64,000 nt of DNA, from positions 1,240,001 through 1,304,000 of the forward strand of contig NC_015732.1 of the NCBI RefSeq assembly GCF_000219725.1. The letters are read 5' to 3'. The stretch comes from Gracilinema caldarium DSM 7334. GTDB lineage: Bacteria; Spirochaetota; Spirochaetia; Treponematales; Breznakiellaceae. Positions 18,504 through 27,275 of this stretch are shown piece by piece. The notes below the pieces were generated by a model that saw only the letters and a list, made by a program, of their open reading frames with translations, was not told where the DNA came from and did not search any database. The position numbers and the translations under genes were made by a program. Position 1 is the stretch's first letter; every line of letters starts with the position of its first letter.

Positions 18504-19871
18504 TTACCTATTATTTCCCATCAGGTCCAGATATTTCTGCTTCTTTCCCTTTTTCACCTTTGCCTCTGCGATGAGGGTGTCAAAGAGTTTTCGCTCTTTT
18601 ATATCTTCCCTGAGGTATTCCTTCATCTGATCCTGTTCGTAATACTTCTTAACCTCATCGATAGAGGTATTCATGCCCTCTGCCATGGACTGCATTTCTG
18701 CTTCCAGTTCCTCATCGGTGGCGGTGATGCCCAGGTCCTTAATGAGGGTATCCACAATGAGCCGGCTTTTAAGTGCCTTTTCTACATCGGGCCGCCATTC
18801 AGCAAGCATATCTTCATAGCTCTTACCCATGGACTGAATGATAGAAAGGAGCTGATCTTCGCTGGAGTTAAAGCGGCGGGCCAAATTGCGCCACCGGCTT
18901 TCCAGTTCTAGCCGGATCATGGATTCGGGAAGGTCAATCTGGGTGGTGGTAAGAACCTTCTCCAGGATATCATTGACCTTGAGTTCTCTTAGCCGCTGTT
19001 CAAGGGTTTTTTCCAGATTCTTTTTAAGGTCCGCCTTGAGCTCCGCCAGGGTCTTGTATTTTTCATTCACGTCCTGGGCAAAGTCATCATCCAGATCGGG
19101 AAGTTTCTTTTCCTTTATGGCAGTGACGGTAACCGAAATGGTCTTGGTTTTCCCGGCAAGTTCGGGGTATTCAAAGTCTGCAGGGAAGGTTTTGGTTATA
19201 ACCTTTGTTTCACCTTTTTTCATACCGATGATATCATCATCAATCTTATAAATATTAGCTCCCGAACCTACGGTAAATACAAAGTCCTGCCGTTCGCTTC
19301 CCTTGATGACTTCTTTATTTTCATCAAGCTCAGCATAGTTGATGGTTACCACATCGTTCTTAGCAACCACAGCGCCCTCGCTCTTATCGATCACGATGGC
19401 ATTCCGTTCCTGAAGCTGTTCCAGTTCCCGCTTTACGTCATCATCGGTTACTTCGACTACAGGGCTTTCGATTTCAATACCCTTCCAGGAACCAACGGTA
19501 ACCGTGGGGAATACATCGTATTTGACGGTAAAGGTAAGATCCTTCTGTAAATCGAGAACCGGTTCTTCTACGAGTTCAGGCTGTGCATAGGCAATAGGTT
19601 TATCCTGGGCAGGAAAATCTTCTGCGTCGAAGAGCTCATGCAGCGCTTTTTCGAGGATACGGCCGAGAGCATCCGCTTTGAGCCCTTCACCGAGTTTTCG
19701 TTCAACGATATCTTTGGGAGCCTTGCCCTTCCGGAAGCCGGGTAACTGGATATTCTTTGCATAATAGGCAACGAGATCGTCGTATTCTTTGCGTACATCC
19801 GCATTAGCAACGGTTGCGGTAAGTTGAACTTGAGAATGTTCTTTTCTGGTGATTTCTTTGGATACTACCAC
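18504..19871 (-). CDS. tig: Trigger factor, ribosome-associated chaperone/prolyl isomerase
   Basis: Trigger factor binds nascent chains at the ribosome exit. The start is set at GTG 19869-19871 because AGAGGAA lies 6-7 nt upstream and the family N-terminus begins there; a reading from ATG 19913 would add 14 residues of leader sequence. In the 455-residue product the ribosome-binding signature GFRKGKAP is near residue 45-52. An FKBP-like domain occupies about 150-240 and the long helical C-terminal chaperone domain follows. It heads tig-clpP-clpX-lon. A strong terminator lies just upstream, so it must have its own promoter in the 60-bp gap, which I could not assign. Confidence 0.94.
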   Translation of the reverse strand: MVVSKEITRKEHSQVQLTATVANADVRKEYDDLVAYYAKNIQLPGFRKGKAPKDIVERKLGEGLKADALGRILEKALHELFDAEDFPAQDKPIAYAQPELVEEPVLDLQKDLTFTVKYDVFPTVTVGSWKGIEIESPVVEVTDDDVKRELEQLQERNAIVIDKSEGAVVAKNDVVTINYAELDENKEVIKGSERQDFVFTVGSGANIYKIDDDIIGMKKGETKVITKTFPADFEYPELAGKTKTISVTVTAIKEKKLPDLDDDFAQDVNEKYKTLAELKADLKKNLEKTLEQRLRELKVNDILEKVLTTTQIDLPESMIRLELESRWRNLARRFNSSEDQLLSIIQSMGKSYEDMLAEWRPDVEKALKSRLIVDTLIKDLGITATDEELEAEMQSMAEGMNTSIDEVKKYYEQDQMKEYLREDIKERKLFDTLIAEAKVKKGKKQKYLDLMGNNR

Positions 19872-19936
19872 GGTATTTCCTCTTTGTGTGGGATATTGCG
19901 CCAGATAATCCATAATCAGGATAATTTGACGTAGTA

Positions 19937-19993
19937 ATAAAAAAGGCGATTCGAAACATTCGCTTCGCCGCAGCGTATGTTCCGGATCGCCTT
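19937..19993 (-). terminator. Terminator of the tRNA-Leu/tRNA-Gly unit, just upstream of tig
   Basis: On the minus strand AAGGCGAT (19986-19993) pairs with ATCGCCTT (19943-19950). The inner arms CCGGAACAT and ATGTTTCGA extend the stem, and a run of six or more T follows. It should insulate tig from tRNA transcription. Confidence 0.8.
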
Positions 19994-20001
19994 CCGTTAA
20001 G

Positions 20002-20073
20002 AGCGGGAAACGGGAGTCGGACCCGCGACATCCACCTTGGCAAGGTGGCGCTCTACCACTGAGCTATTCCCGC
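20002..20073 (-). tRNA. tRNA-Gly (GCC), copy 1
   Basis: The cloverleaf is complete: acceptor GCGGGAA/TTCCCGC, D arm GCTC...GAGC, anticodon loop CTTGCCA, and a T arm with GGTCCGACTCC. CCA is not encoded. Its sequence is identical to the copy at 20405-20476. Confidence 0.95.
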
Positions 20074-20120
20074 ATAACAGTTGCTCCTGGGCCTTCTGTG
20101 CCTGCTCCACAGATTCAGCA

Positions 20121-20201
20121 TGCGAGAGAAGGGATTTGAACCCTTACGCCGGAGGCACTAGATCCTAAGTCTAGCGTGTCTACCAATTTCACCACTCTCG
20201 C
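20121..20201 (-). tRNA. tRNA-Leu (TAG)
   Basis: This is a class II tRNA of 81 nt with acceptor GCGAGAG/CTCTCGC and discriminator A. The anticodon loop is CTTAGGA, and a long variable arm (TGCCTCCGGCGT) precedes the T arm. It precedes tRNA-Gly copy 1 in the same minus-strand unit. Confidence 0.94.
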
Positions 20202-20370
20202 GTCCCAACACAGCGGTCTCCAGCGATGCATCTGAAAGGCACCACAGATCGTTAAAATAATAACGAAAAGGTCAGCCTATGTCAAGAGGCCGCAAATTTT
20301 TCAACTACCTATTGGTGAAATTGCAGACTTCCTGTCCAGCAAAGCATCTGCACGGAAGCTGTCAGAAGCT

Positions 20371-20401
20371 ATAAAAAAGGACCATCCTTTGGATAGTCCT
20401 T
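20371..20401 (-). terminator. Rho-independent terminator of the His-Arg-Lys-Gly tRNA unit
   Basis: On the minus strand AAGGACTATCC (20391-20401) pairs with GGATGGTCCTT (20377-20387) around a 3-nt loop, with one G-U pair, and is followed by T6. It separates the first four tRNAs from the Leu and Gly genes. Confidence 0.88.
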
Positions 20402-20404
20402 AAA

Positions 20405-20476
20405 AGCGGGAAACGGGAGTCGGACCCGCGACATCCACCTTGGCAAGGTGGCGCTCTACCACTGAGCTATTCCCGC
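20405..20476 (-). tRNA. tRNA-Gly (GCC), copy 2
   Basis: It is identical over its whole length to tRNA-Gly copy 1, 403 bp away. It is the last tRNA before the terminator at 20371-20401. Confidence 0.95.
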
Positions 20477-20484
20477 AAAAATCA

Positions 20485-20557
20485 TGAGCCGCGAAGGGTT
20501 CGAACCTTCGACCCGCAGATTAAGAGTCTGCTGCTCTGCCAGCTGAGCTAGCGGCCC
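20485..20557 (-). tRNA. tRNA-Lys (CTT)
   Basis: The acceptor is GGGCCGC/GCGGCTC with a G2-U71 wobble and discriminator A. The anticodon loop is CTCTTAA, and the T arm contains GGTTCGAACC. It complements the tRNA-Lys (TTT) at 62254. Confidence 0.94.
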
Positions 20558-20606
20558 AAAAACCATACCTGCATAATTGCGTTCGTCATGAGTGATAGAA
20601 CACTCC

Positions 20607-20680
20607 TGCGTCCGGAGGGATTCGAACCCCCGGCCTACGGATTCGAAGTCCGTCGCTCTATCCAGCTGAGCTACGAACGC
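20607..20680 (-). tRNA. tRNA-Arg (TCG)
   Basis: The acceptor is GCGTTCG/CGGACGC with discriminator A. The anticodon loop is CTTCGAA, which reads CGA codons, and the T arm is GGTTCGAATCC. It lies between tRNA-His and tRNA-Lys. Confidence 0.93.
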
Positions 20681-20716
20681 ATGTATTGTCAGAGCGCCGG
20701 ATCCGAGAATCGGATG

Positions 20717-20790
20717 GGTGGATGACGGGGCTCGAACCCGCGACACCCAGATCCACAGTCTGGCGCTCTACCAACTGAGCTACATCCACC
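20717..20790 (-). tRNA. tRNA-His (GTG)
   Basis: The acceptor is GTGGATG/CATCCAC, with the extra G at -1 facing C73, the identity element of tRNA-His. The anticodon loop is CTGTGGA. It is the first gene of the minus-strand tRNA cluster. Confidence 0.95.
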
Positions 20791-20808
20791 GTCGAACTGA
20801 CGGGGCCT

Positions 20809-20837
20809 ACTATGCCAATAAATGAGTATTTCGTCAA
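20809..20837 (-). promoter_or_regulatory. Sigma-70 promoter of the tRNA cluster
   Basis: On the minus strand TTGACG (20832-20837) and CATAGT (20809-20814) are 17 bp apart and end 18 bp before tRNA-His. Confidence 0.72.
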
Positions 20838-20898
20838 GATGTTTTATCAATATTTTTTTTAAAATTTAATGCACTATCCACAGAAAGACGGTAAAAAC

Positions 20899-21048
20899 GG
20901 ACATCACAAAGATCGTCCATGGGCAAGCCGTCATCGAGGTGGTTGACCATGGATAAGCCGGCATCACAGAGATCGTCCATGGGTAAGCGGGCATCGCAGC
21001 GATCGTCCATGGGTAAGCGGGCATCGCAGCGATCGTCCGGGCTTTTCA
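20899..21048. repeat. Tandem array of about five 30-bp repeat units
   Basis: Units begin at 20899, 20929, 20959, 20989 and 21019. The common core is GATCGTCCATGGGTAAGC preceded by a CATCGCAGC-like segment. Units 4 and 5 agree almost exactly until unit 5 breaks off at about 21038, unit 3 differs slightly, and unit 2 is the most diverged. The period is a multiple of three, so both strands stay open in some frames, but neither reading has a ribosome site or a recognisable product. It lies between the tRNA promoter and the flgN promoter. Confidence 0.85.
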
Positions 21049-21058
21049 ATAATTTGAT

Positions 21059-21085
21059 TAACCTGCGCCTTCATTCTGCCGATAG
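21059..21085 (+). promoter_or_regulatory. Sigma-28 (FliA)-type promoter of the flgN-flgK-flgL-fliW-csrA operon
   Basis: GCCGATAG at 21078-21085 matches the sigma-28 -10 consensus GCCGATAA at seven of eight positions. TAAC at 21059-21062 is 15 bp upstream, where TAAA is expected. It ends 23 bp before the flgN start. Confidence 0.65.
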
Positions 21086-21108
21086 ACAATTAAAGGTGGA
21101 GGCTTTAT

Positions 21109-21630
21109 ATGAAAACCCTCGATGTGACCTACACGGATACAAAAGTTTATGAATGTATTGCTTTGCTGCAGAAAGAAATTGCCCTTCTTGAACGTCTCGC
21201 ATTCGCTCAGGATGTAGTAAGTCAGGCTGTATGTTCACGGGATTGGACCGATATAGATGCCCTCTTTAAAAGGCTTGATGAATATAATAAAGAATTTGAT
21301 GCCCTTGAAAAGGATCGTTCCCAGTTGTTTATCGAATTAAGTCAAGCACTGGGGTTTGACCAAGAAAAACCAGGGTTTTACGTGCTGGCTACCCGGCTCG
21401 ATCCAGAGAATCGCCGGCAAATGACCGACCTGTACCGTCGTCTTAAGCTTGATGTCCTTAAGATTCGGCTCTCCAATGATACACTACAGCACTATATCGC
21501 AACAAACCGGGCAGTCATTTCAGAATTTTTACAGGCTGCTTTCCCCGACCGGAAGGGAAAGCTCTATTCCCGCCATGGCAGGGAAATTCATGCGGAGATG
21601 CGCAGTATCGTTTTAGACCGCAGTTTTTAA
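21109..21630 (+). CDS. flgN: Flagellar export chaperone FlgN-like protein
   Basis: The 173-residue, almost wholly helical protein (LLQKEIALLERLAFAQDVV, LFKRLDEYNKEFDALEKDRS) has the size and coiled-coil character of FlgN. FlgN escorts FlgK and FlgL to the flagellar export gate. Identification rests on helical content and on position directly upstream of flgK and flgL, the usual place for flgN. GGTGGAGG precedes the ATG. It is the first gene of a five-gene operon behind a sigma-28-type promoter. The protein is cytoplasmic. Confidence 0.75.
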   Translation: MKTLDVTYTDTKVYECIALLQKEIALLERLAFAQDVVSQAVCSRDWTDIDALFKRLDEYNKEFDALEKDRSQLFIELSQALGFDQEKPGFYVLATRLDPENRRQMTDLYRRLKLDVLKIRLSNDTLQHYIATNRAVISEFLQAAFPDRKGKLYSRHGREIHAEMRSIVLDRSF

Positions 21631-21652
21631 TTGACATTGAGAGGAGTCACCC

Positions 21653-23530
21653 ATGCAGTCAACCTTTACGGGAGTAGAAATTGGAAAACGTTCCATGGTT
21701 GCCCATCAAACCGGCATGACTACCATTGGCCATAACCTGTCAAATGCTTCCACTGAAGGCTATTCCCGTCAGCGGGTTGAATTTTCTCCCTTTGAGCCGA
21801 TCTATCTTCCCGGCTTAAACCGGGAAGAAACTCCCGGCCAGATTGGTCAGGGAACGGTGGTTGAACGGATACAACGGGTCCGGGATGAGCTTCTTGATAA
21901 ACGGATCATTGCTCAGGGAAGTGGTGAGGGCTATTGGGATACCCGGGACAAATATGTTCTGCAACTGGAACGGCTCTATAATGAGCCTGCAGATGTTTCA
22001 ATCCGGGGGCGGATGGACGCCTTCTGGGATGCCTGGCAGGAACTTTCCCTGCATCCGGCGGATTCAGCGCCAAGAAAGGCGGTCATAGAACGGGGAAAGA
22101 CCCTTATCGACAGCATAAAAGAACGATACAAGGGGCTTACAAGCCTGCAAAACATGGCCGAGGAAGATATCCAGGGTACGGTAAAGCGGGTCAATGAATT
22201 GTCCCGCCAAATTGCCGGCTTGAATGAACAAATTCAGAAAATAAAAGCCCAGGGAGATAATCCCAACGACCTCTATGACCGGCGGGACCTCCTGGTAGAA
22301 AAGCTTTCCTCAATTATCGATATCACCACCGATTACCGGGATCCGGATGAGTTTATCATCCATACCGCTGGCAATGTGCTGGTTCAGGGGCGGATCGGCC
22401 GGCAGTTCGATCTAGTCTCTGGGATTGATACGGAAGGCTTTTCCCATGTGGTCTGGAAGGAATCCGGTGAAGAAGCCCATTTTGCAAGCGGCAGCCTCAA
22501 GGCCCTTATCGAAATGCGGGATGTTACCCTGAGAAACGAAATCCAAAGCCTGGACTCAATGACCATGAATTTTATCGATCTGGTTAACGAAGCCCATCGC
22601 CCGGGGTATGGTACCAACGGTAAAACCGGACTCGATTTCTTTACCGAGCACCCCTTTGTTACCAATGTGGCGGGTAACTATGACCGCAACGGCGATGGGG
22701 TCTATGACGCTACCTACATTTTCCGGATGACCGGCCAGAATAAACTGGACAGCCGGGCCCAGATTGGTCTTGAAGGTACTTTAAGCCTTTCCGGCCAGAG
22801 CGGTCTTGTTCAGGTTCCCTATTATGCGACCGACACGGTGGCCGATGTGGTCCGCCGGATCAATAATTCCGGTGCTGAAGTGGTGGCACGGCTGGACCGG
22901 GAAGGGCGGCTTACGCTGAAAGGAACCCCCGCCGCAGATCCGGCAAATCCGGATTTTGTTATTCGGCATGTGGAAGACTCAGGCCGTTTCCTCGAAGGCT
23001 ATGCGGGGCTCCTCCAGAACCGGGGCCCCGAGGGGGCCTTCCGCTGGGACCAGGCTGACAGTGCATTACAATTGCAGGGAACTGCTGCTGACTATGCGGT
23101 CGCCCCGATTGCCCATCCTTCGGGCTGGATCGAAGTAAACCCTGCGTTGGTCAAAGAACCCGCTTCCATCGCTTCCGGATACGGCGAAAATGGAAAGCCC
23201 GCAAATCCCGGTAATGGGGAGGCTGCCCTTGCCATAGCATCGATCAGGAATTCAGACGTGATGGTAGGAAAGCTCGGCACCTTCGATGACTATTTTGCCG
23301 ATGCGGTTGCCCGGGTCGGCCTTATGGGAGAGCAGAGCGACCGAGCCCTGGAAACCCAGAATCTCATTATGAAGCAGCTTAAGGATATGCGGGACTCCAT
23401 AAGCGGCGTTAATATTGATGAAGAGCTGTCTCAGATGATCAAGTACCAGCATGGATACGCCGCCGCGGCCCGGTTTATTTCGACAGTGAATGAAATGCTC
23501 GATACGATCATTAACCGCATGGGAGTGTAA
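21653..23530 (+). CDS. flgK: Flagellar hook-associated protein 1 (FlgK)
   Basis: FlgK forms the first junction ring between hook and filament, which in spirochaetes lies in the periplasm. The 625-residue protein has the conserved N-terminus (MTTIGHNLSNASTEGYSRQR). It also has the N-terminal coiled-coil block with RVRDELLDKRI and the C-terminal D0 motif (GVNIDEELSQMIKYQHGYAA, then FISTVNEMLDTIINRMGV). There is no signal peptide, as expected for an export-apparatus substrate. GAGGAG lies upstream of the ATG. The central region, variable in the family, makes it longer than enteric FlgK (about 550). Confidence 0.95.
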   Translation: MQSTFTGVEIGKRSMVAHQTGMTTIGHNLSNASTEGYSRQRVEFSPFEPIYLPGLNREETPGQIGQGTVVERIQRVRDELLDKRIIAQGSGEGYWDTRDKYVLQLERLYNEPADVSIRGRMDAFWDAWQELSLHPADSAPRKAVIERGKTLIDSIKERYKGLTSLQNMAEEDIQGTVKRVNELSRQIAGLNEQIQKIKAQGDNPNDLYDRRDLLVEKLSSIIDITTDYRDPDEFIIHTAGNVLVQGRIGRQFDLVSGIDTEGFSHVVWKESGEEAHFASGSLKALIEMRDVTLRNEIQSLDSMTMNFIDLVNEAHRPGYGTNGKTGLDFFTEHPFVTNVAGNYDRNGDGVYDATYIFRMTGQNKLDSRAQIGLEGTLSLSGQSGLVQVPYYATDTVADVVRRINNSGAEVVARLDREGRLTLKGTPAADPANPDFVIRHVEDSGRFLEGYAGLLQNRGPEGAFRWDQADSALQLQGTAADYAVAPIAHPSGWIEVNPALVKEPASIASGYGENGKPANPGNGEAALAIASIRNSDVMVGKLGTFDDYFADAVARVGLMGEQSDRALETQNLIMKQLKDMRDSISGVNIDEELSQMIKYQHGYAAAARFISTVNEMLDTIINRMGV

Positions 23531-23533
23531 TAG

Positions 23534-24781
23534 ATGAGACGAATCAGTACCAATATGCCCAATGATGATATCCAGTTCAGACTTCGCCGTCATGAACAGG
23601 CCCTCTCATCAATCCAGGCGAAAATGGCCAGCCAGCAGAAAATCCAGGATCTGCGGGACGACCCCCTCGGAGCAAGCCATGCGGTCCGCTATGAATCCTA
23701 TCTGGCTCGCCTCCAGCGTTTTGAACAAAACACCCAATATGCCCAGGACCACTACAAGGTGGTCGATGGTTATTTACGGCAGGCCCAGGACATTTATCAG
23801 CGCATTCGGGAACTGGCTGTTCAGGGGGCTAACGGCACCTACACCAAGGATGACATGAAGGCCATGGCGGTGGAAGTCAATGAACTTTTAAAAGAGGTGG
23901 TTCAGATATCCAACGCCCTGGGACCCGATGGGAAACGGCTCTTTGCGGGGGACAAGGCCTATACCGAACCATTCCGGATTGTGGAAGGCACGCCGACCAA
24001 TGCGGGTGAATCGATGGTGGTTCGGGTCGAATACCAGGGAGCCGGAGCAAACCGGAATGCAGAAATTGATGAAAATGCCTACAGCAATCTGGATATTTCT
24101 GGTGGAGAAGCCTTCTGGGCTGAACGAATGCAGATTTTTTCTTCCTATGATGCGACAGCTTATCGGGTTGAAAAGGCTGGCGCTTTTTATATTGATGGCC
24201 AACGAATAGAAGTGAAGCCTGGCGACACCATTGGTGCTATCGTTGCCAAAATTAACGAATCCCCTGCACCGGTCAAGGCCTATATAGATCCTACAACCAA
24301 AGGCCTGGCTTTGGAAGGCACTAATCCCCATCTCATCCGTATGGAAGATGAAGCAGGTTCGACAGTCCTTAAGGATCTGGGAATACTCCGGCCTACCAGC
24401 GATCCTGCTGCCCCTAACTGGAACCCCACAGCCCGGGTTTCAGGCGGTTCCGCCTTTGATATGATCATTCGGCTCAGGGATACCCTGTTGCAGGGTAATG
24501 CCGAAGTGGTCGGCAGTCAGGGTATTGCAGGAATCGACCTGGCTCTGGATAATATCGGAAGCAGACTTGCAGAGGTTGGCAGTCGGCAGGAACGGGCAGA
24601 GATGACCTGGAAACGGCTTAATCAGCAGATCCCCGATGTGACGGCGAATCTGGCTTCCGTCTCTTCTCTCGACTTTGCCCAGGCTGCTACGGATCTCAGT
24701 ATGCTGGAATTTGCCCATAAAGCGGCATTACAAACCGCTGCTAAAATAAACCAGCACACGTTGCTGGACTTCTTACGTTAG
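23534..24781 (+). CDS. flgL: Flagellar hook-associated protein 3 (FlgL)
   Basis: FlgL is the second hook-filament junction protein. The 415-residue protein starts MRRISTNMPNDDIQFRLRRH and has the flagellin-like N-terminal helix with QKIQDLRDDPLGASHAVRYE and the YQRIRELAVQGANGTYTKDD segment. It ends with a flagellin-like C-terminal helix (LSMLEFAHKAALQTAAKINQ). It begins 4 bp after flgK and is followed at once by fliW. Confidence 0.94.
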   Translation: MRRISTNMPNDDIQFRLRRHEQALSSIQAKMASQQKIQDLRDDPLGASHAVRYESYLARLQRFEQNTQYAQDHYKVVDGYLRQAQDIYQRIRELAVQGANGTYTKDDMKAMAVEVNELLKEVVQISNALGPDGKRLFAGDKAYTEPFRIVEGTPTNAGESMVVRVEYQGAGANRNAEIDENAYSNLDISGGEAFWAERMQIFSSYDATAYRVEKAGAFYIDGQRIEVKPGDTIGAIVAKINESPAPVKAYIDPTTKGLALEGTNPHLIRMEDEAGSTVLKDLGILRPTSDPAAPNWNPTARVSGGSAFDMIIRLRDTLLQGNAEVVGSQGIAGIDLALDNIGSRLAEVGSRQERAEMTWKRLNQQIPDVTANLASVSSLDFAQAATDLSMLEFAHKAALQTAAKINQHTLLDFLR

Positions 24782-24789
24782 GAGTGTAC

Positions 24790-25239
24790 ATGAAGGTAGC
24801 TACCAAAGCTTATGGTGTGGTGGAGGTAGATGAACGGCAGAAAATTCAATTTCCCTTGGGTCTGCTGGGCTTCGAACAGTTAAAAGACTATGTTTTGCTT
24901 GATGCGGAACAACAGCCCTTTTATTGGCTTCAGTCTATCGATGTGGAACGGGTAGCCTTTATTCTCGTAAACCCCTTTTTATTTAGACCGGACTATGAAT
25001 TGGATATTGCAGACCAGGAATTACAGGATATTGGGATTGTGGACCCCAAGGATGCACTGGTCTTTGCCATTGTAACCATCCCTGCAGATGGTTCCCCCAT
25101 GACCGCCAACTTACAGGGCCCCCTGGTAATCAATAAGGATGCCCATGTGGGAAAACAGATGATCCTCATGGATGGCCGATGGAAGACAAAACATGACATA
25201 GTGGCCGAACTGAATGCGGCAAGGAAGGCCCCATGCTGA
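24790..25239 (+). CDS. fliW: Flagellar assembly factor FliW, CsrA antagonist
   Basis: FliW binds flagellin and, when free, sequesters CsrA, coupling filament assembly to flagellin translation. The 149-residue protein has the family pattern: [40 protein letters not shown], and VVDP-type and [20 protein letters not shown] segments. The start is the ATG at 24790, with AGGAG 6 nt before it; a GTG two codons earlier is less likely. It overlaps csrA by 7 bp, so partner and antagonist are cotranslated. Confidence 0.95.
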   Translation: MKVATKAYGVVEVDERQKIQFPLGLLGFEQLKDYVLLDAEQQPFYWLQSIDVERVAFILVNPFLFRPDYELDIADQELQDIGIVDPKDALVFAIVTIPADGSPMTANLQGPLVINKDAHVGKQMILMDGRWKTKHDIVAELNAARKAPC

Positions 25240-25469
25240 TCCTTTCCCGCAAAATTAATGAAAAAATCATGATTGGGGACGACATTTCTGTGTCGGTGAT
25301 TGAAATTCGCGGTGATCAGGTGAAACTTGGCGTGGAAGCCCCCCGAACAGTGAAGGTGTTCAGGCAGGAAGTATTTGATGCAATCCGGACTGAAAATAAG
25401 GCTGCAGCGGAATCGGTGCCGGTTTTACCAGCCTTAGAGCTTTTAAACAAAAGCAAAACGGAAACTTGA
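25233..25469 (+). CDS. csrA: Carbon storage regulator CsrA
   Basis: CsrA is an RNA-binding dimer that blocks ribosome sites containing GGA. The 78-residue protein has the strict N-terminus [20 protein letters not shown] and the RNA-contact segment [15 protein letters not shown](Q)E. The 20-residue C-terminal extension past the core is variable in the family. It ends the flgN operon and overlaps fliW. Both flaB genes in this window have leader hairpins suited to it. Confidence 0.97.
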   Translation: MLILSRKINEKIMIGDDISVSVIEIRGDQVKLGVEAPRTVKVFRQEVFDAIRTENKAAAESVPVLPALELLNKSKTET

Positions 25470-25482
25470 TTAAGTCGGCTGC

Positions 25483-26580
25483 TTAGGTTTCATCCTCATC
25501 AGTGTTATCCGCATAAATCCGTTCAAATTCACCGTGAATGGTCATGAAAATGTCAAACAGAGCGGGGTCAAAATTTTTACCCCGCCAGGCTTTCATTTTT
25601 TCGATACTTGTATTGTGATCAAAGGCCTCTTTGTAGCTTCGTTTCATCCGTAGAGCATCATAGACGTCAGCGATTGTTACAATACGGGCTGAGAGGGGGA
25701 TCATTTCTCCTTCCAGCTGGAAGGGATAGCCCGTGCCATCCCATCGTTCATGGTGATTGAGAGCAATTTCACGGGCCATGGGGTTAGGATAGGTTGATAA
25801 AATGAAGGCGCCGTTTTTTGTGTGTTCCTTCATGATGGTCCATTCCCAATCTGAGAGGGGCCCTTCTTTATTAAGAATATCATCGGGGGTGCCGATTTTA
25901 CCCACGTCATGCATCGATGCAAGAAATCCAATATCTTCGATAAAATCCCGATCTACCTCTTCATAGCCAGGACGGTTATAGAGTTCTTTCGCCAGCCGCT
26001 CTGAATAAAAATTAACCCGAACAATATGTTTCCCCGTATCGTTATCTTTCAGCTTAGATGCTTCCAAGAGGCTGATAAAGACGCTTTGAAGGAGCTTCTT
26101 ATTTTCCTCAGTGACATCGTCGAAGAGTACGATAAAATTATCCGGTGCTTGGTTCCCCTGAATGATCGGGAAAAGGTATACCTTCGTCTGGAGGGTTCCC
26201 GCTTCCCTTGTTTTTGTTTTTATTGAGCCTTTCCAGGAATACCCATGGGCTCCATAGAGAACCGCTGCTCTGATATCTTTGAGGGCTTCTGTTCCCAGAC
26301 TTTTACCGAACACATCAAAAAAAAGGCTGTTCTGAAGATAAAAATATCCGGTAAAAAGATTGTTACAGGCACCATTCGCATAAAGAATTCGGAAATCCGT
26401 ATTAATAAGCAGGACGGGGAAAATACTATTTACAAAGGGTCTCATGACAAGCGGTACATCCTGGGATGTGGAAACAAAAGTATGTTTTAATACTTCCGAT
26501 TGAGGTGATAACTCTTCCAGCGATTCAAGTGAATCAAGGCTATCTGCTATATCTTCTGGATCATTGCTATTTCGATTCAT
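25483..26580 (-). CDS. PAS/HD-GYP domain protein, probable c-di-GMP phosphodiesterase
   Basis: Residues 43-160 look like a PAS sensor (PVLLINTDFRILYANGACNN). Residues 165-350 are an HD-GYP domain with HD at 224-225 (MHDVGKIG), the paired histidines at 276-277 (NHHERWDGTGYP) and the GYP signature at 284-286. All metal ligands seen in active c-di-GMP phosphodiesterases appear present. There is no membrane segment, so it is a cytoplasmic sensor-effector. It is the last gene of the flaG-fliD operon and overlaps tsaB by ATGA. A PilZ c-di-GMP receptor gene is four genes upstream in the same unit. Confidence 0.9.
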   Translation of the reverse strand: MNRNSNDPEDIADSLDSLESLEELSPQSEVLKHTFVSTSQDVPLVMRPFVNSIFPVLLINTDFRILYANGACNNLFTGYFYLQNSLFFDVFGKSLGTEALKDIRAAVLYGAHGYSWKGSIKTKTREAGTLQTKVYLFPIIQGNQAPDNFIVLFDDVTEENKKLLQSVFISLLEASKLKDNDTGKHIVRVNFYSERLAKELYNRPGYEEVDRDFIEDIGFLASMHDVGKIGTPDDILNKEGPLSDWEWTIMKEHTKNGAFILSTYPNPMAREIALNHHERWDGTGYPFQLEGEMIPLSARIVTIADVYDALRMKRSYKEAFDHNTSIEKMKAWRGKNFDPALFDIFMTIHGEFERIYADNTDEDET

Positions 26581-27275
26581 TCCACACCTCTAGAAAGCTC
26601 TGCATCACTTTTTCTTATGTATACTGGTCCTGATGAATCCGAACTACCTCTTCCTTCTATTGTAAACCTCTTTTTAGCTAAAACAAGCAATTCTTTTGCT
26701 TTTCCCTTTCGGTGCCAAGAATCTAGCACAATCTGGTCTGGGGAAATTGGTGATAGTTGGTTGTTAACCATTAATTCTTGAACATCTGTGGCATCAGACC
26801 CGGTCATTAATAGTGGTAGTGGTGCTTTTTGGCTTGCTAGGTATGGAACTATATCGGTAATAGGTGCATCCATATAATCGGATATTCGGTGTCCCCTGCT
26901 ATAGATCGCCCAAAAATAACAATTTTTTTTTGCATCAATAACTGGAATTACCGAACCGGGCCAGAATTCCCATCCATAGGCCATACAATCCAGTGTTGGA
27001 ATAGCAATAAAAGGAATACTTAAAGCCAAAGCCATACCTTTAACTGTGGCAAATCCAATTCTCAGTCCCGTAAAAGATCCGGGTCCTTCCATACAGGCAA
27101 GCAGGTTCAGGTCCTGTTTGTTCGTACCGCTTTGTATGAGCAGTGTGTCGACCATCGAGATGAGCCGTTCTGAATGGTGTAAGCCCGCATCACTTTCTAT
27201 GAACCATGTTCCCTGATTGGTTTCAAGGGCAATTGAGAGGATATCTGTTGCAGTATCTATAGCGAGAATATTCAT
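26577..27275 (-). CDS. tsaB: tRNA threonylcarbamoyladenosine biosynthesis protein TsaB
   Basis: TsaB is the inactive ASKHA partner that stabilises TsaD in t6A37 synthesis. The 232-residue protein has the family start MNILAIDTATDILSIALE, the HHSERLISMVDTLL segment that replaces the active-site histidines of TsaD, and GPGSFTGLRIGFATVKGMAL. It overlaps tsaE by 4 bp upstream and the HD-GYP gene by 4 bp downstream. tsaD and tsaC are not in the window. Confidence 0.94.
   Translation of the reverse strand: MNILAIDTATDILSIALETNQGTWFIESDAGLHHSERLISMVDTLLIQSGTNKQDLNLLACMEGPGSFTGLRIGFATVKGMALALSIPFIAIPTLDCMAYGWEFWPGSVIPVIDAKKNCYFWAIYSRGHRISDYMDAPITDIVPYLASQKAPLPLLMTGSDATDVQELMVNNQLSPISPDQIVLDSWHRKGKAKELLVLAKKRFTIEGRGSSDSSGPVYIRKSDAELSRGVE

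Noticed and set aside
20899..21048. CRISPR array
   Set aside because: The 30-bp units are contiguous and diverged, with no unique spacers and no cas genes, so it is a tandem repeat.
20834..21152. Short open frames on both strands across the 30-bp repeat
   Set aside because: They stay open only because the repeat period is a multiple of three. No ribosome site and no conserved product are visible.
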